From assembly GCA_033391075.1 (NCBI GenBank), contig JAWPMV010000001.1, forward strand, positions 1 to 64,000: a stretch of DNA of 64,000 bases. Reading direction: 5' to 3'. Under the pieces are notes generated by a model, which saw nothing but the letters and a program-made list of their open reading frames with translations, ran no database searches and was not told where the DNA came from. The number at the start of each line of letters is the position of its first letter. Positions within the stretch are counted from its first letter, which is position 1. This DNA comes from Bacteroidia bacterium (GTDB taxonomy: Bacteria > Bacteroidota > Bacteroidia > J057). This document shows, in pieces, positions 1-10,300 of the stretch. Position numbers and translations under genes: made by a program.

Positions 1-128
1 TAAATGAACTCTGGTTGTACCTGCAGGAACGGGTTCCGGCTTTGGTATCCAGTGTAAAAAAGAAGGCGCAACATCCCAGCCTGAAAAAAAATGACCTGGG
101 GGATGTAGCCATTTATTATGTGAATTAA
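1..128 (+). CDS. C-terminal end of a caspase-like protein (5' end outside window)
   Basis: The reading frame that ends at the TAA at 126-128 is open to the left edge and encodes about 41 residues. The stretch around ERVPALV followed by a basic, His-containing segment resembles the C-terminal end of Bacteroidota caspase (peptidase C14) proteins, where a helix of the form YVxxRVPxL precedes the end of the domain. The His-Cys dyad would lie outside the window, so the catalytic state cannot be judged. It is followed after 50 bp by a run of exported proteins that includes a papain-like peptidase, so a shared locus is plausible. The family assignment is tentative. Confidence 0.45.
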   Translation, partial: NELWLYLQERVPALVSSVKKKAQHPSLKKNDLGDVAIYYVN

Positions 129-178
129 GGCTCAAAAGCCCATTTCATCCATTTAAAAACAAGATAACATCTAATAAA

Positions 179-1003
179 ATGAAAGCTTTATTTTCTTCAA
201 TCCTATTCACTGTGCTTATGTTCAGCTTTACCCAAGCACAGGTTTCTGAAATTTCAGCCAAGCTGAATGAGACCCAGGATAAATTCATCATCACCTACAA
301 ACTCGAAAAGGGAAAAACCGGATTCTGGAATGTACAATTGATCGCCTTTATAGACGGGGTTCAGATTGATCCCAGCCGTTCGGCTCTCTTTGGAGACGTA
401 GGTCAGCAAATCCGCTATGGTAAGAATAAGCGCATTGTTTGGGATGCTTATATCGACGTAGAAAGCATAGACGGAGAAGTTCGTTTTGAAATCAGTGCAA
501 AGCTTCCTCCCATGGCAGCGCCTCCTACTCCCAAGATGGATTATATAAGTGGCGGTGTATTGGCTGCGGGTGGAGTCGGTCTATTGGCGGCTAACCTTCC
601 CAACGCATTGAAGAAAGGGAATATTGATCTAAGTGCAACTCCTTCCAACGATCCCATTTCATACTACTATACCTTCTGTGATCCCAGCTCCTCAGCATTT
701 GATGCAGAACAGGTCATTGTAGAACAAACGGGACAAAATTCGCTCTGTGATCAGCACCTGGAAACTGCCAACTCCAAATACAAATCTGCTACAACGGGAG
801 TAGGAATAGGAGGAGCGCTAATAGTTATAGGTGGTATTCTGATTTTGACAAAACCCATCCATAAATACATTCAGATGCCTAAATACCTCAAGGCAAATGG
901 GCTTTCTTTCGAGCCAACGGTGGATTTCAATTCCTACTATGCAGGGCAAACTCCCCAGGTAAATGTAGGACTGAGTTTGACCTATACCCTGGGGCGTAAG
1001 TAA
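179..1003 (+). CDS. Exported protein with N-terminal beta domain and hydrophobic segments, function unknown
   Basis: The 274-residue protein opens with a clear Sec signal peptide (residues 1-21, ending in TQAQ). Residues 22-110 look like a compact beta-rich domain, with a KLEKGKTGFWNV segment and a WDAY motif, of a kind I associate with exported Bacteroidota proteins near caspase genes. Two glycine-rich hydrophobic stretches follow at about 123-140 and 205-226. The last residues (VNVGLSLTYTLGRK) look like a closing outer-membrane strand. It sits 50 bp after the caspase-like gene and upstream of two more exported proteins on the same strand, so co-transcription is likely. No enzyme motif is visible. 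Confidence 0.7.
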   Translation: MKALFSSILFTVLMFSFTQAQVSEISAKLNETQDKFIITYKLEKGKTGFWNVQLIAFIDGVQIDPSRSALFGDVGQQIRYGKNKRIVWDAYIDVESIDGEVRFEISAKLPPMAAPPTPKMDYISGGVLAAGGVGLLAANLPNALKKGNIDLSATPSNDPISYYYTFCDPSSSAFDAEQVIVEQTGQNSLCDQHLETANSKYKSATTGVGIGGALIVIGGILILTKPIHKYIQMPKYLKANGLSFEPTVDFNSYYAGQTPQVNVGLSLTYTLGRK

Positions 1004-1094
1004 GTCTTGCTCCAACAGTTAATGACGAATGCTTTGATCTGCCACTATGTATCATTCCATAAGCTCAATCGCTTATTCCTTAACAAAATTTAAC

Positions 1095-1661
1095 ATGAAA
1101 CAGATACTTTTTTTCAGCATACTTCTGGGCCTTTTCAGCTTTCAAAGCCAGGCCCAGGGCCCCCTCAACAAGATTACCGAGTCTCGCTTCATGCAGGAAC
1201 TGGATTCGATCAAGATACGTGCAGAAAAGTCCGTGAGAGACTTCAAAGCCATTCAGCATTTGTATACCGAAGAAGATGTAAAGCTGGTCTCTGACTCTTA
1301 TGACGCTTCTGCTGGCCTGTTTAACAATATGCTGCTCATCGTCAAAGAGGACTTACTCGATAAGAAAAAGCGAAAATTTATTCGGGAATATCCGGAAGAT
1401 TATTCCAAGCAAATGATGGCCGATCTCTACCAGGCCAAGATCTTCTACGAAACCAATTATATGGCAGATGTCACCATGGTGACTAACGGACAGGTAACTG
1501 GTTTTGCCTGGTTAGGAACGGCGATCATGGTATTTGAATTGGCGAAAGAGGGATGGGCTGTTTTGCAGCAAGTGAAAGAAGGCTGGGACGACCTGAAAGA
1601 AAGTGCCATAGACAATAGATTGATTGAAAGATATAGGTTCAGACTTTGGGAAGAATTGTAA
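1095..1661 (+). CDS. Exported protein of unknown function
   Basis: The frame is open from 1047, but the ATG at 1095 is the better start because it places a signal peptide (MKQILFFSILLGLFSFQSQAQ) at the N-terminus. The mature part, about 165 residues, is mostly helical and charged, with a hydrophobic patch near FAWLGTAIMVFELAKEGWAVL. I recognise no family. The gene ends 14 bp before the start of the papain-like peptidase gene, so the two are probably co-transcribed and perhaps translationally linked. A role as a partner or propeptide-like inhibitor of that peptidase would be pure inference. Confidence 0.65.
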   Translation: MKQILFFSILLGLFSFQSQAQGPLNKITESRFMQELDSIKIRAEKSVRDFKAIQHLYTEEDVKLVSDSYDASAGLFNNMLLIVKEDLLDKKKRKFIREYPEDYSKQMMADLYQAKIFYETNYMADVTMVTNGQVTGFAWLGTAIMVFELAKEGWAVLQQVKEGWDDLKESAIDNRLIERYRFRLWEEL

Positions 1662-1675
1662 TAGCATCTTTTCGT

Positions 1676-3097
1676 ATGAAAACGTGTGTTTCACTTTTAT
1701 TACTTTTCTTCCCGAGTCTGGTTATTTGCCAGGGCCTGATTATGGACGACGATCGTTACGACGAAGTCCCGATTCAGTCTGCCTACAATGACGGAAGTAA
1801 ATCTGAGGAAAATGCCCTTAGTGGGAAATCAACCTACAGCCTAAAAGCCTATTGCCCGAAGGTAGAAGATCAGGGTAAGATTGCCACTTGTGTGGGTTGG
1901 GCAGTTGGTTATGCAGCTCTTTCCATCCAACAAGCCGTGAAAAATGAATGGAAGGGGCAGCAGGATGTCATAACTGAAAATGCCTTTTCCTCCATGTTCA
2001 TCTTCAATCAAATCAAGATAACAGATTGCAACAATGGGTCCTTCATTGATTCAGCGATGTCTTTGTTGCAAAGGAAGGGAAACATCAGATCTGCTGACTT
2101 TGATACAGATAAATCGGATTGTTTGCGTATGCCTTCCAATCGGCAAATGGAAGAAGCCGCGGAGCATAAGATTGTGGATTATATGGCTTTGTTTCGCCGA
2201 AATGCTCCTGACAGGATCAAGATCAACAAAGTCAAATTGAGCTTACTCGAAAATAAACCGGTAATCTTTGGACTCATGGCTCCCAAAAGCTTTTCTGCCT
2301 CATCTATGGCTGGCAAAGCTATGTGGTTTCCCTCGCCGGGTGAAAGAGGTATCTTCGGCCATGCCCTAACGGTAATTGGATACGACGATGCACAGGGAGC
2401 TTTCGAGGTCATGAATAGTTGGGGGGAAGCCTGGGGAGAAGGAGGCTTTACCTGGATTCGCTACCAGGATTTTGCCAAATATGCCAGCTATGCCTTTCAG
2501 ATGAGTTTGGATGAAAAAATAGAGAAGCAAAAAGTCTATAGCGGTAAATGCGCAATTCGGCAATTTGTGACTTTAATGAGTGATGGAGAGGCGGTTTTTA
2601 AAGATGTTTCGCTTGCTTTGAATGCCCGAAGAAAAGTGTATCAGCCCAAGAATCAGGCAGAAGGCATTTTGCGTGGGAAAGTCTTTCAGCTCATCATATC
2701 CCAGGTAAGTGCAGGCATGTATTTATATGCTTTTGGAATGGAAGCAGATGGCGAAATGAAAAGCTATTTCCCCAAGGAAAATGAAAGCCCGAAAATCACT
2801 GTTCCGGAAGTAGAACTGTTTATTCCCGGACCTGAATCGGGCATACAGTTTACGAAAGTCGGCAGGGAATACCTCATTCTACTTTTTTCTACCAAACCTA
2901 TAGAAAATATAGAGGAAAAGCTGGCAGCAATCAGAGCAAAAGGAGGAAGCCTGGTACAAAGAATTTATGACGTATTTGGAGAAGCGGTCATACCTCAGGA
3001 TTATATGGGATATTCTCAACGCTATATGCAGTTTCAAAATGAAATGCCTGAAGGAGAAATTATTCCTATGGTGCTGGAATTGAATATCAGTAAATAG
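1676..3097 (+). CDS. Exported papain-like (C1) cysteine peptidase with C-terminal DUF4384-like domain
   Basis: The ATG at 1676 gives a 473-residue protein with a signal peptide (ending VICQG); the open frame runs back to 1646 without improving it. The catalytic core shows the oxyanion Gln and nucleophile Cys in a VEDQGKIATCVGWA segment, then the His in GHALTVIGYDD and the Asn in the MNSWGEAWGEGG segment, which is the C1A order Q-C-H-N. Residues from about 290 onward resemble the DUF4384 domain that is often fused to caspase or peptidase modules in bacteria. The protein probably acts in the periplasm or at the surface. It closes the left-hand gene run and converges with the response regulator gene 12 bp away. 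Confidence 0.85.
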   Translation: MKTCVSLLLLFFPSLVICQGLIMDDDRYDEVPIQSAYNDGSKSEENALSGKSTYSLKAYCPKVEDQGKIATCVGWAVGYAALSIQQAVKNEWKGQQDVITENAFSSMFIFNQIKITDCNNGSFIDSAMSLLQRKGNIRSADFDTDKSDCLRMPSNRQMEEAAEHKIVDYMALFRRNAPDRIKINKVKLSLLENKPVIFGLMAPKSFSASSMAGKAMWFPSPGERGIFGHALTVIGYDDAQGAFEVMNSWGEAWGEGGFTWIRYQDFAKYASYAFQMSLDEKIEKQKVYSGKCAIRQFVTLMSDGEAVFKDVSLALNARRKVYQPKNQAEGILRGKVFQLIISQVSAGMYLYAFGMEADGEMKSYFPKENESPKITVPEVELFIPGPESGIQFTKVGREYLILLFSTKPIENIEEKLAAIRAKGGSLVQRIYDVFGEAVIPQDYMGYSQRYMQFQNEMPEGEIIPMVLELNISK

Positions 3098-3109
3098 AGC
3101 TTTTGAAGC

Positions 3110-3865
3110 CTAAATCAGTTTCAGGCGTTTCAGTAAATCCTTTTTATAACTGGGGCCTACCGGAATCTTATGAGATCCAACGGTCACTATATCCTCATGT
3201 AAGCCATCGATTTCTGTAATGTTGATGATGAAAGATCGATGCGTACGGATAAAGTCTTTAGAATTTAGCTTGCTTTCGAAGGTTTTGAGTGGAAAACTCA
3301 TGAGGTATTCATTCTCCTGGGTAAAGACTTTGCAATAGCTTCGGTCAGCCTCTGCATAAAGGATATCTTTAATGAAGATCCGGATCATCTGATCCTTCTG
3401 CCTAACAAATATGCGATCCTCCAGGAGGTAGCTGTCATCTGCGTCTGAAAAAGAAACTTCCGTTTTTTCGGGAATCTGTTCTTCCTGATTACTCATCCTC
3501 AAAATGGCCAACTCAATTGCCCTTTCCAGGTCCAAACGCTTAAAAGGTTTAGAGATAAATGCATGAGGGCGGGTCGTTTTTGCACGATCGTAAGTTAATC
3601 TATCGGAATTTGCAGTCAGGAAGATGATCCCGATATTTTCTTCTCTTTGTTGGATTTCCTTAACTGTTTGTATCCCATCCAGTTCTCCTTTTAAATTGAT
3701 ATCTACCAGCATGATATCAATGTTATGGTCTTGTACTTGTTCTATCGCTTCTTCTCCGGAAGGAACTATATCAACCACTTCATAGCCCATTTTGCTTAGA
3801 TTGAGGGAAATATCTGAGGCGATGATCATATCATCTTCCAGAATCAATATTTGAGGTCTCTGCAT
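3110..3865 (-). CDS. LytTR-family response regulator
   Basis: The 251-residue protein has an N-terminal receiver domain with acidic residues D11/D12, phosphoacceptor D55 (IMLVDINLKG), T84 and K106, and a C-terminal LytTR DNA-binding domain at about 150-250, with the typical ILYAEADRSYCKVF and RTHRSFIIN segments. It follows the histidine kinase gene by 65 bp on the same strand, so the two form a cognate pair. LytTR regulators bind as dimers to paired short sites; no target can be named from this sequence. The start is ATG. Confidence 0.92.
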   Translation of the reverse strand: MQRPQILILEDDMIIASDISLNLSKMGYEVVDIVPSGEEAIEQVQDHNIDIMLVDINLKGELDGIQTVKEIQQREENIGIIFLTANSDRLTYDRAKTTRPHAFISKPFKRLDLERAIELAILRMSNQEEQIPEKTEVSFSDADDSYLLEDRIFVRQKDQMIRIFIKDILYAEADRSYCKVFTQENEYLMSFPLKTFESKLNSKDFIRTHRSFIINITEIDGLHEDIVTVGSHKIPVGPSYKKDLLKRLKLI

Positions 3866-3930
3866 ATAAAACGCTTCTTTTGGAGAAATGATTTAACATC
3901 AATGCTCCGTTTAGATAGATCTTGAATTAC

Positions 3931-5796
3931 TTAGGCAACTTTGAATTGAATTTCAGTACTTATTCCTGCTTCACTACTGATATCCATTTTTGCTTGCATT
4001 TGTCTAACCAAAAGTTTTACCAGCTGACTTCCAAAGCCGGATCTGTTTTCCTGAGGGTCGAGGCCAACTCCATTATCGGATACTTTGAAATTGATAACTT
4101 TCCCTTCCTGTTTTTCCAGGCTGATCTGTATTTTACCCGACCTATTGTCCGGGAATGCATATTTCAGGGAATTGGTCAATAATTCATTGGCGATCAAGCC
4201 CAGAGGAATAGCCGTATCAACATCCATTTCAACTTCTTCTACCTGGTAGTCAATTTCTATTTGTTGAGTATCTATATTGAAGGTGTCAATAATGGTTTCA
4301 CTTAGAACTTGCAGGTATTCCTTAATTTCAATGGCAGCCAGGTTCTCACCCTGGTATAATTTCTGATGGATCAATGCCATCGATCCTACTCTGCTTTGGC
4401 TATTTTTTACTGCTTCCTGTATTTGCGTATCCTCGATATGACTGGATTGCAAGCTCAATAAACTGGAAATGGTCTGTAGGTTATTTTTTACTCTATGGTG
4501 AATCTCTTTTAACAGGAGTTCATTGGTTGCATTGGTTTTTTGCAATTGGGTGTTAAGGCGATTCTGGCGACGGTAGGCCCATACACTCAGGAGAATCAAT
4601 CCCGCCAATATCCCTATGACCAGAATCCCGTAAACTCGCTCTCGACTTTGCTGTTCAATGATTTGCTCCTTTTTCTCGGTATCGTATTTGATCTGCAATT
4701 CCGCTTTCAAGGATGCATAACGTTTACCCGCAAGGGAATCATTTAAGGTTCTGGATTCATGGGCAAAAGAGAGGGCATTCTGGTAATCCCCCAAATTCTC
4801 ATAACAGGTAGAAACGTGGCTGTATATCTCCACAAAACGCTTGTCTATTCCATCCCTCCGATGTGCATGCGCAATAAAATCTTCGTAATAAGGGAGTGCC
4901 TCTTCGTATTTATTCTGAGCATAGAGTACATCTGCGATGCTTTCTTTAAATCCATCAGCATCTCTTACATCCTCGACCTGAGTTTTACATATTTCCCATC
5001 CCAATAGGGCATCCTCTAGCGCACGATCATATTGGCCATTGGCTCGAAGTGCTTCTGCACGCCAGGAATACGCACGCATCAACATGGTAGGGATTTCTTC
5101 TGAATAGGCCTCCATGAGCGCAACCGATTTCTCTCCATGCTCAAGGGCTTTTTCCAGATTTCCCAACTGAATATGGGGTTGAACCGAATGAAAATAGGCC
5201 ATAGCGAGGTCGGTGGTATCTTGCAACTCCAGCAATAATTCAAGCGCCTTTTCTGAATTTGATACAGAAAGTTCATACTCTTCCAAAGATCGATTGAGCC
5301 CCGCAAGGCTATAATATGAATTAGCAATCCCTGCCTTATCGCCCATTTTTTCGCTTACCTCAAGGCTTTTCATGGTGTATTCCTGAGCAATCTGCGGATT
5401 TTCAGCCATATAGCTCGAAGCCAGATTACGGTAAGTCTTCGCTATTCGAGCAAGTTCATCGGTTTTGAGGAGTTGTTCTAAGGCTTTCAGATCATGATAG
5501 ATCATCGAATCATTTCTCGCTGGCATTTCTTTTTTTAGATGCCAATAGGCCAAATTATCATGTGCCTCAGCTATTTGAAGTGGACTGCCCTCTTTATAGG
5601 TCCGCTGCAATAGTTTCTGTGAAGCCTCAAAAAGCTCTTCATAATTGTGGGTCTCATATAAATTTACAATCTCACCAAAGAGTTGTGAAGTGATACTATC
5701 TATTGAGATTGTATCGGAGGGAGGAGTTTGAGGAAATACTCGAAGATTAACTCCAAAAATGAACAATAGAGAGAGGAGAAATAGGGGGATTCTCAT
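3931..5796 (-). CDS. TPR-containing sensor histidine kinase (HisKA_2 type)
   Basis: The 621-residue protein has an N-terminal signal peptide or anchor (1-22), a periplasmic TPR array (about 45-355), a coiled linker, one transmembrane helix (about 389-408), then a HisKA_2 H-box (EIHHRVKNNLQ, His433/434) and a HATPase domain with an N-box (ANELLTNSLKYAF) and GFG/G-box residues near the end. This architecture is common in Bacteroidota, where the TPRs are thought to sense a periplasmic partner. The gene is the first of a two-gene operon with the LytTR regulator downstream. The 228-bp gap to the divergent DUF2306 gene must hold promoters for both. Confidence 0.92.
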   Translation of the reverse strand: MRIPLFLLSLLFIFGVNLRVFPQTPPSDTISIDSITSQLFGEIVNLYETHNYEELFEASQKLLQRTYKEGSPLQIAEAHDNLAYWHLKKEMPARNDSMIYHDLKALEQLLKTDELARIAKTYRNLASSYMAENPQIAQEYTMKSLEVSEKMGDKAGIANSYYSLAGLNRSLEEYELSVSNSEKALELLLELQDTTDLAMAYFHSVQPHIQLGNLEKALEHGEKSVALMEAYSEEIPTMLMRAYSWRAEALRANGQYDRALEDALLGWEICKTQVEDVRDADGFKESIADVLYAQNKYEEALPYYEDFIAHAHRRDGIDKRFVEIYSHVSTCYENLGDYQNALSFAHESRTLNDSLAGKRYASLKAELQIKYDTEKKEQIIEQQSRERVYGILVIGILAGLILLSVWAYRRQNRLNTQLQKTNATNELLLKEIHHRVKNNLQTISSLLSLQSSHIEDTQIQEAVKNSQSRVGSMALIHQKLYQGENLAAIEIKEYLQVLSETIIDTFNIDTQQIEIDYQVEEVEMDVDTAIPLGLIANELLTNSLKYAFPDNRSGKIQISLEKQEGKVINFKVSDNGVGLDPQENRSGFGSQLVKLLVRQMQAKMDISSEAGISTEIQFKVA

Positions 5797-6024
5797 GACA
5801 AGGCTTTATCTGTAAACGAAAGAATAGATAAATGATTTCAATATATCGTAATATTTTTGTTGAATTTAATACTAGTTTTATCTATTTCATACATGGGTTT
5901 TCTCATACTTTGAAAAGCACTTGCATGCAATTCCCCTGAAAATGAATTTCATCCTACCTTCCCGCAATATGATTTAAAAAGATAAATAGATATTTTATCT
6001 GCTCACTCATTTTCATCCCAACCC

Positions 6025-7023
6025 ATGCTCCCCAACATTGACCCCAATTGGATTATCGTAGACGGCTTTCCGTTGATTTTTAGCCTCCTCTCCTGGACGA
6101 TGCTCCTGCTTTTGGGTGTATGGATGTGGTTGAGAAAAAAACAGGAAGAACTACAGACGGGTGAGAAAGAAACAAGCAGCTTGAGCAAAGCTGCTTTAAA
6201 CCGGAAACAAAATCAGATTTACAAAAGAGCAGGAACGATCTTACTGGTTTTGGGTGCTCTTGGGGGATTTCTCCCTTCTATCCTAAAGCTCCTGACGACT
6301 GGACATGTATGGTCAGTCAATGAACAAGGGCCCCATCCATCAGTAGATGCTTCTTTATATTTCCATATTCCCCTGGCGGTGATATGGGTGAGTCTTGCCG
6401 CTGTCCAACTCTGGTCCGGACAAGTGGCAAAGAGACGAAAAATTCATAGAAGAGTGGGCTATTTGGCAGCAGGAGCAGGCATCCTTGGAATTGGCATTGT
6501 CGGCGCCTGGATCTGGCCTTTGCTCAATGATTTTTCGCAAGGCCTTGAAAGTCCTACAGCCGGCGCAGGAATCTATACCATTCTGCTCGGTTTCGGGGTC
6601 ATTATAAACGGAAGCCTGACGATTTATCATGCCAAAAAGCAAAACCTTCAGCTTCATAAGGATTTCGCCTTGATGACTTTATTCTGGACCCTGGAACCCG
6701 GCATTCATCGATTGTATATGTGGCTGATGAGACTCATCTGCTGGGATTGCTGGTCTCCCGAAAATACCCAGGATATGGGCATCGCTATTGCCAAATTACC
6801 TGCAAATATCAGCCTCATTTTTTGGGCCCTGCTTATGGCCTATTTCGCCCGAAGACTCAACAAAGTCATTCTCTTCAATATCCTGGGGCAATATATGCTC
6901 TGGATACTGGGAAGCTTTGCACTAATCAGCCTGTATCAGGGAACAGAAATTGCCTGGGGCATGGTCCTGATCTCTCTATTGATTGCTTTTGCAGTGGGAA
7001 AATTGTCTCAAAATTCCCAATGA
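6025..7023 (+). CDS. DUF2306-type integral membrane protein
   Basis: The 332-residue protein has about eight hydrophobic segments. The central block resembles DUF2306: a conserved His in a YFHIPLAVIW segment, a LWSGQ turn, then RRKIHRRVGYLAA, with further His residues later (IYHAKKQNLQLHKDF). These histidines are spaced as in cytochrome-b561-like or other haem-binding four-helix membrane proteins, but haem binding is not shown by sequence. It is transcribed divergently from the two-component operon, so regulation by that system is possible but unproven. Confidence 0.7.
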   Translation: MLPNIDPNWIIVDGFPLIFSLLSWTMLLLLGVWMWLRKKQEELQTGEKETSSLSKAALNRKQNQIYKRAGTILLVLGALGGFLPSILKLLTTGHVWSVNEQGPHPSVDASLYFHIPLAVIWVSLAAVQLWSGQVAKRRKIHRRVGYLAAGAGILGIGIVGAWIWPLLNDFSQGLESPTAGAGIYTILLGFGVIINGSLTIYHAKKQNLQLHKDFALMTLFWTLEPGIHRLYMWLMRLICWDCWSPENTQDMGIAIAKLPANISLIFWALLMAYFARRLNKVILFNILGQYMLWILGSFALISLYQGTEIAWGMVLISLLIAFAVGKLSQNSQ

Positions 7024-7337
7024 TTTGCCAGCCGTAGGCCTAAACAATTGGGCTATTCTTTCAATTCATCTAAGGAAGTAAATTTCCCGGGCTCTGCCTT
7101 GCTGGCACGAGGCCTTTACTACAAAACTACTCAGTTCCCCTTTTTGCCTATAAATTAGCTACACATAGAAAAGTAAAAGCCCCTTAAGTTTCTCATATAG
7201 CTTAATTTAGTATAAATATGCATCCGTCAATACTACACGCGATTTCTTAGTGAATACTCATATATGTTTTTTTCTATTTATTGGGATGCACTAACTTATG
7301 ACTCGCGCTAACTCAACAGCAAAATATCATTAGAAAA
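7024..7337. other. Intergenic region of 314 bp, no feature resolved
   Basis: AT-rich spacer between the DUF2306 gene and the 1151-codon gene. It must carry the promoter of the latter. I see no convincing terminator, small ORF or RNA structure. A pair of matching words (GGATGC near 7283 and GCATCC near 7221) could form a weak long-range stem, which I do not consider significant. Confidence 0.4.
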
Positions 7338-10300
7338 ATGACAAAACCCCCAATCTTTCATGGCTTAAATCCAGACCAGGCACTGGAAGCTCAGGTAGAT
7401 GGTTCCTTCGTAAAAATTGGAGGCGAGGATTACTATAAAATTTCCCATTTCGACAAGATGCGCCCCTTCTTTATGAGCATCGTTAGCTCCGGAGATTTGT
7501 GGATGTTTGTCTCAAGTAAAGGAGGACTGACGGCAGGTCGAAAAAATCCTCAATTCGCACTTTTCCCTTACTATACTGATGATAAAATTCATGATTCAGG
7601 AGAACTGACTGGGAGTAAGTCCATATTTTTTATTCATAAGGAAGGGAGAAAGTATCTCTGGGAACCTTTTTCTGTAAGAGGAGAAGGAATATATAAGGTG
7701 CAAAGAAATATCTATAAGCATACCTATGGCAATAAGTTGATTTTTGAAGAAATCAATGAAAGCTTACAAGTATCCTTTCGCTATGCCTGGGAAAGCAGTG
7801 AGAAATTTGGCTGGGTAAGAAGAGCTGTTCTCAAAAACCTGAGTCAGGAAGAGCAAAAAATAGAGCTGCTGGACGGTATGCAAAACCTCCTGCCTTATGG
7901 AGTAAATCTGGATATGCAGACGGAATTGAGTACCCTGGTAGATGCCTACAAGAAAAATGAATTGGATGCAGGAAGTGGAATGGGCATTTATTCGCTTAGC
8001 TCTATCCTGGTAGATAAACCCGAACCCAGTGAGTCCTTAAAAGCAACTAGTGTTTGGTCCATGGGATTGACGGATAGCCAGCATCTCCTTTCCTCTGTCC
8101 AATTGGATGATTTTCGAAAAGGAAGGACACTCAGAGAAGAAAAAGATGTGCGGGCCGAAAGAGGCGCTTATTTTTTGCATAGCCAACTCGATTTAAAAGG
8201 AGGTGAAGCCAAAGAATGGTATATGGTTGCCGAGCTAAACCAGAGCCATGCTGATTTGACGACATTGATTGGCCGACTAAAGAAAGAAGATTCACTTCTG
8301 ACGGAATTGAAGCAAGACATTGCAAATGGAACAGAAAAGCTGGCCCTGATTGTAGCTAATGCTGATGCTTTTCAGCAAACCGCAGATCAGCTATCAATGA
8401 CTCGACATTTCTCCAATGTGCTTTTCAATGTGATGCGGGGAGGAATTTTTGACCAGGGCTATCAAATTTCTCGTTCAGATGTTGGAGAATTTATCCAAAA
8501 GTGGAACCAGAAAGTCTATGATCGATCCAAAGCTTTGCTGGATACGTTGGATGAAAAAACTTCAATAGGACAACTTAAGCAACTGGCAGAGGAAAGTGGA
8601 GATCCTCAATTCATTCGCATGGCTAATGAATATTTGCCTCTGACCTTTAGTAGAAGACATGGAGATCCCAGTAGACCCTGGAATTTTTTCTCCATTGAAA
8701 CCCAGGACGAACATGGATCTCCGATTCTCAATTTTCAGGGAAACTGGAGAGATATTTTTCAAAATTGGGAGGCCCTTTGTGTTTCCTATCCGGAATACAC
8801 AGAGAGTATCATTTACAAATTCCTCAATGCATCTACCGCAGATGGATACAATCCCTATCGAATTACCCGTGATGGTATAGACTGGGAAGTGATTGATCCG
8901 CATGATCCCTGGTCCTTTATTGGCTACTGGGGAGATCATCAGATCATATATCTTCTGAAATTGATGGAGCTTTCGAAAAAGCATCATCCAGACGTATTGG
9001 AAAATTCCCTGCAGAAAGAAATTTTTGTCTACGCCAATGTGCCTTATAAGATCAAAGCTTTTGAGCAACTTCTGGCTGACCCACGGGATACAATCATTTT
9101 TGATGAAGCCCTGCACTCAAAGATAGATGAGCTCCAAAAGGAAATAGGAGCGGATGGGAAGTTGATTCTGGGAGCAAATGCAGAACCCTTTTGTGTAAAT
9201 CTGGCAGAAAAATTATTGCTCACCGCTTTGACCAAACTTAGCAACTTCGTTCCCGAAGGAGGAATCTGGATGAATACCCAACGCCCCGAATGGAATGATG
9301 CAAATAATGCCCTGGTAGGTTATGGAATTTCTATGGTTACCCTCTGCTATTTGAGAAGGTATTTAAAATTCCTCAAAGATCTGTTCCAGAACGATCGTTC
9401 GGAAAATATTGAATTGACAGGAGAACTAACTTCTTTGTTTCAATCCATCCATGAGGTTTTTCAGCATCATCACCAAGCCCTTGAGGGTCCCATCAATCCA
9501 AAAGAACGGATGGATATTCTAAAAGGCCTGGGCTTGGCTGGAGAACGCTATAGACAGCAAGTTTATGAAGGCGGATTTTCTGCTTCCAAAGGGGAATTGA
9601 GTAAGAAAGAGCTGCAGGAATTTTTTGACCTAAGTCTGGAATTCCTGGATCATAGCATACGCGCTAATAAGCGCGAGGATCACCTCTATCATTCTTATAA
9701 TTTACTAGAAGCGGATGGAGATGAGTTGGAAATCAGGTATTTATATGAAATGCTGGAGGGGCAGGTAGCCGTTTTAAGTACAGGATTGCTTTCTGTAGAT
9801 GAAAGTCTGGAACTTTTGACGGCCTTGAAAAAGAGCAAATTGTATCGGGAAGATCAGTATAGTTATCTGCTATATCCGGATCGACAGCTTCCACGTTTCA
9901 GACAAAAGAATCGTATTCCTAAAGCAGAGCTGAACAAGTTAGAAATACTAACGTCCTGGATCGAAAAAGGAGACACAAGAATCCTGGAACAGGATGAGGA
10001 AGGTATCTCCCATTTTTCCGGAAACTTTAGAAATGCAGTTGACCTCAAAGAAGCTTTGGATCAGCTTAAGTCTGAACAGGAGATTAGTGCGAAAGAAGAG
10101 GAAGTCATTCTAGATATTTTCGAGTTGGTTTTTGATCACAAATCCTTTACCGGTCGTTCGGGAACATTTTACGGCTATGAAGGCCTGGGCAGTATTTACT
10201 GGCACATGGTTTCAAAATTGGTATTGGCAGTCAATGAAATTTTCTTCCGCTTTCCCAAAGAAGAAATGAGTTCTGCTCAGTTTGGGCAATTGGTCGAATT

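Noticed and set aside
8562..9116. 184-residue open frame opposite the large carbohydrate-enzyme gene
   Set aside because: It overlaps a conserved part of the plus-strand protein and has no features of its own.
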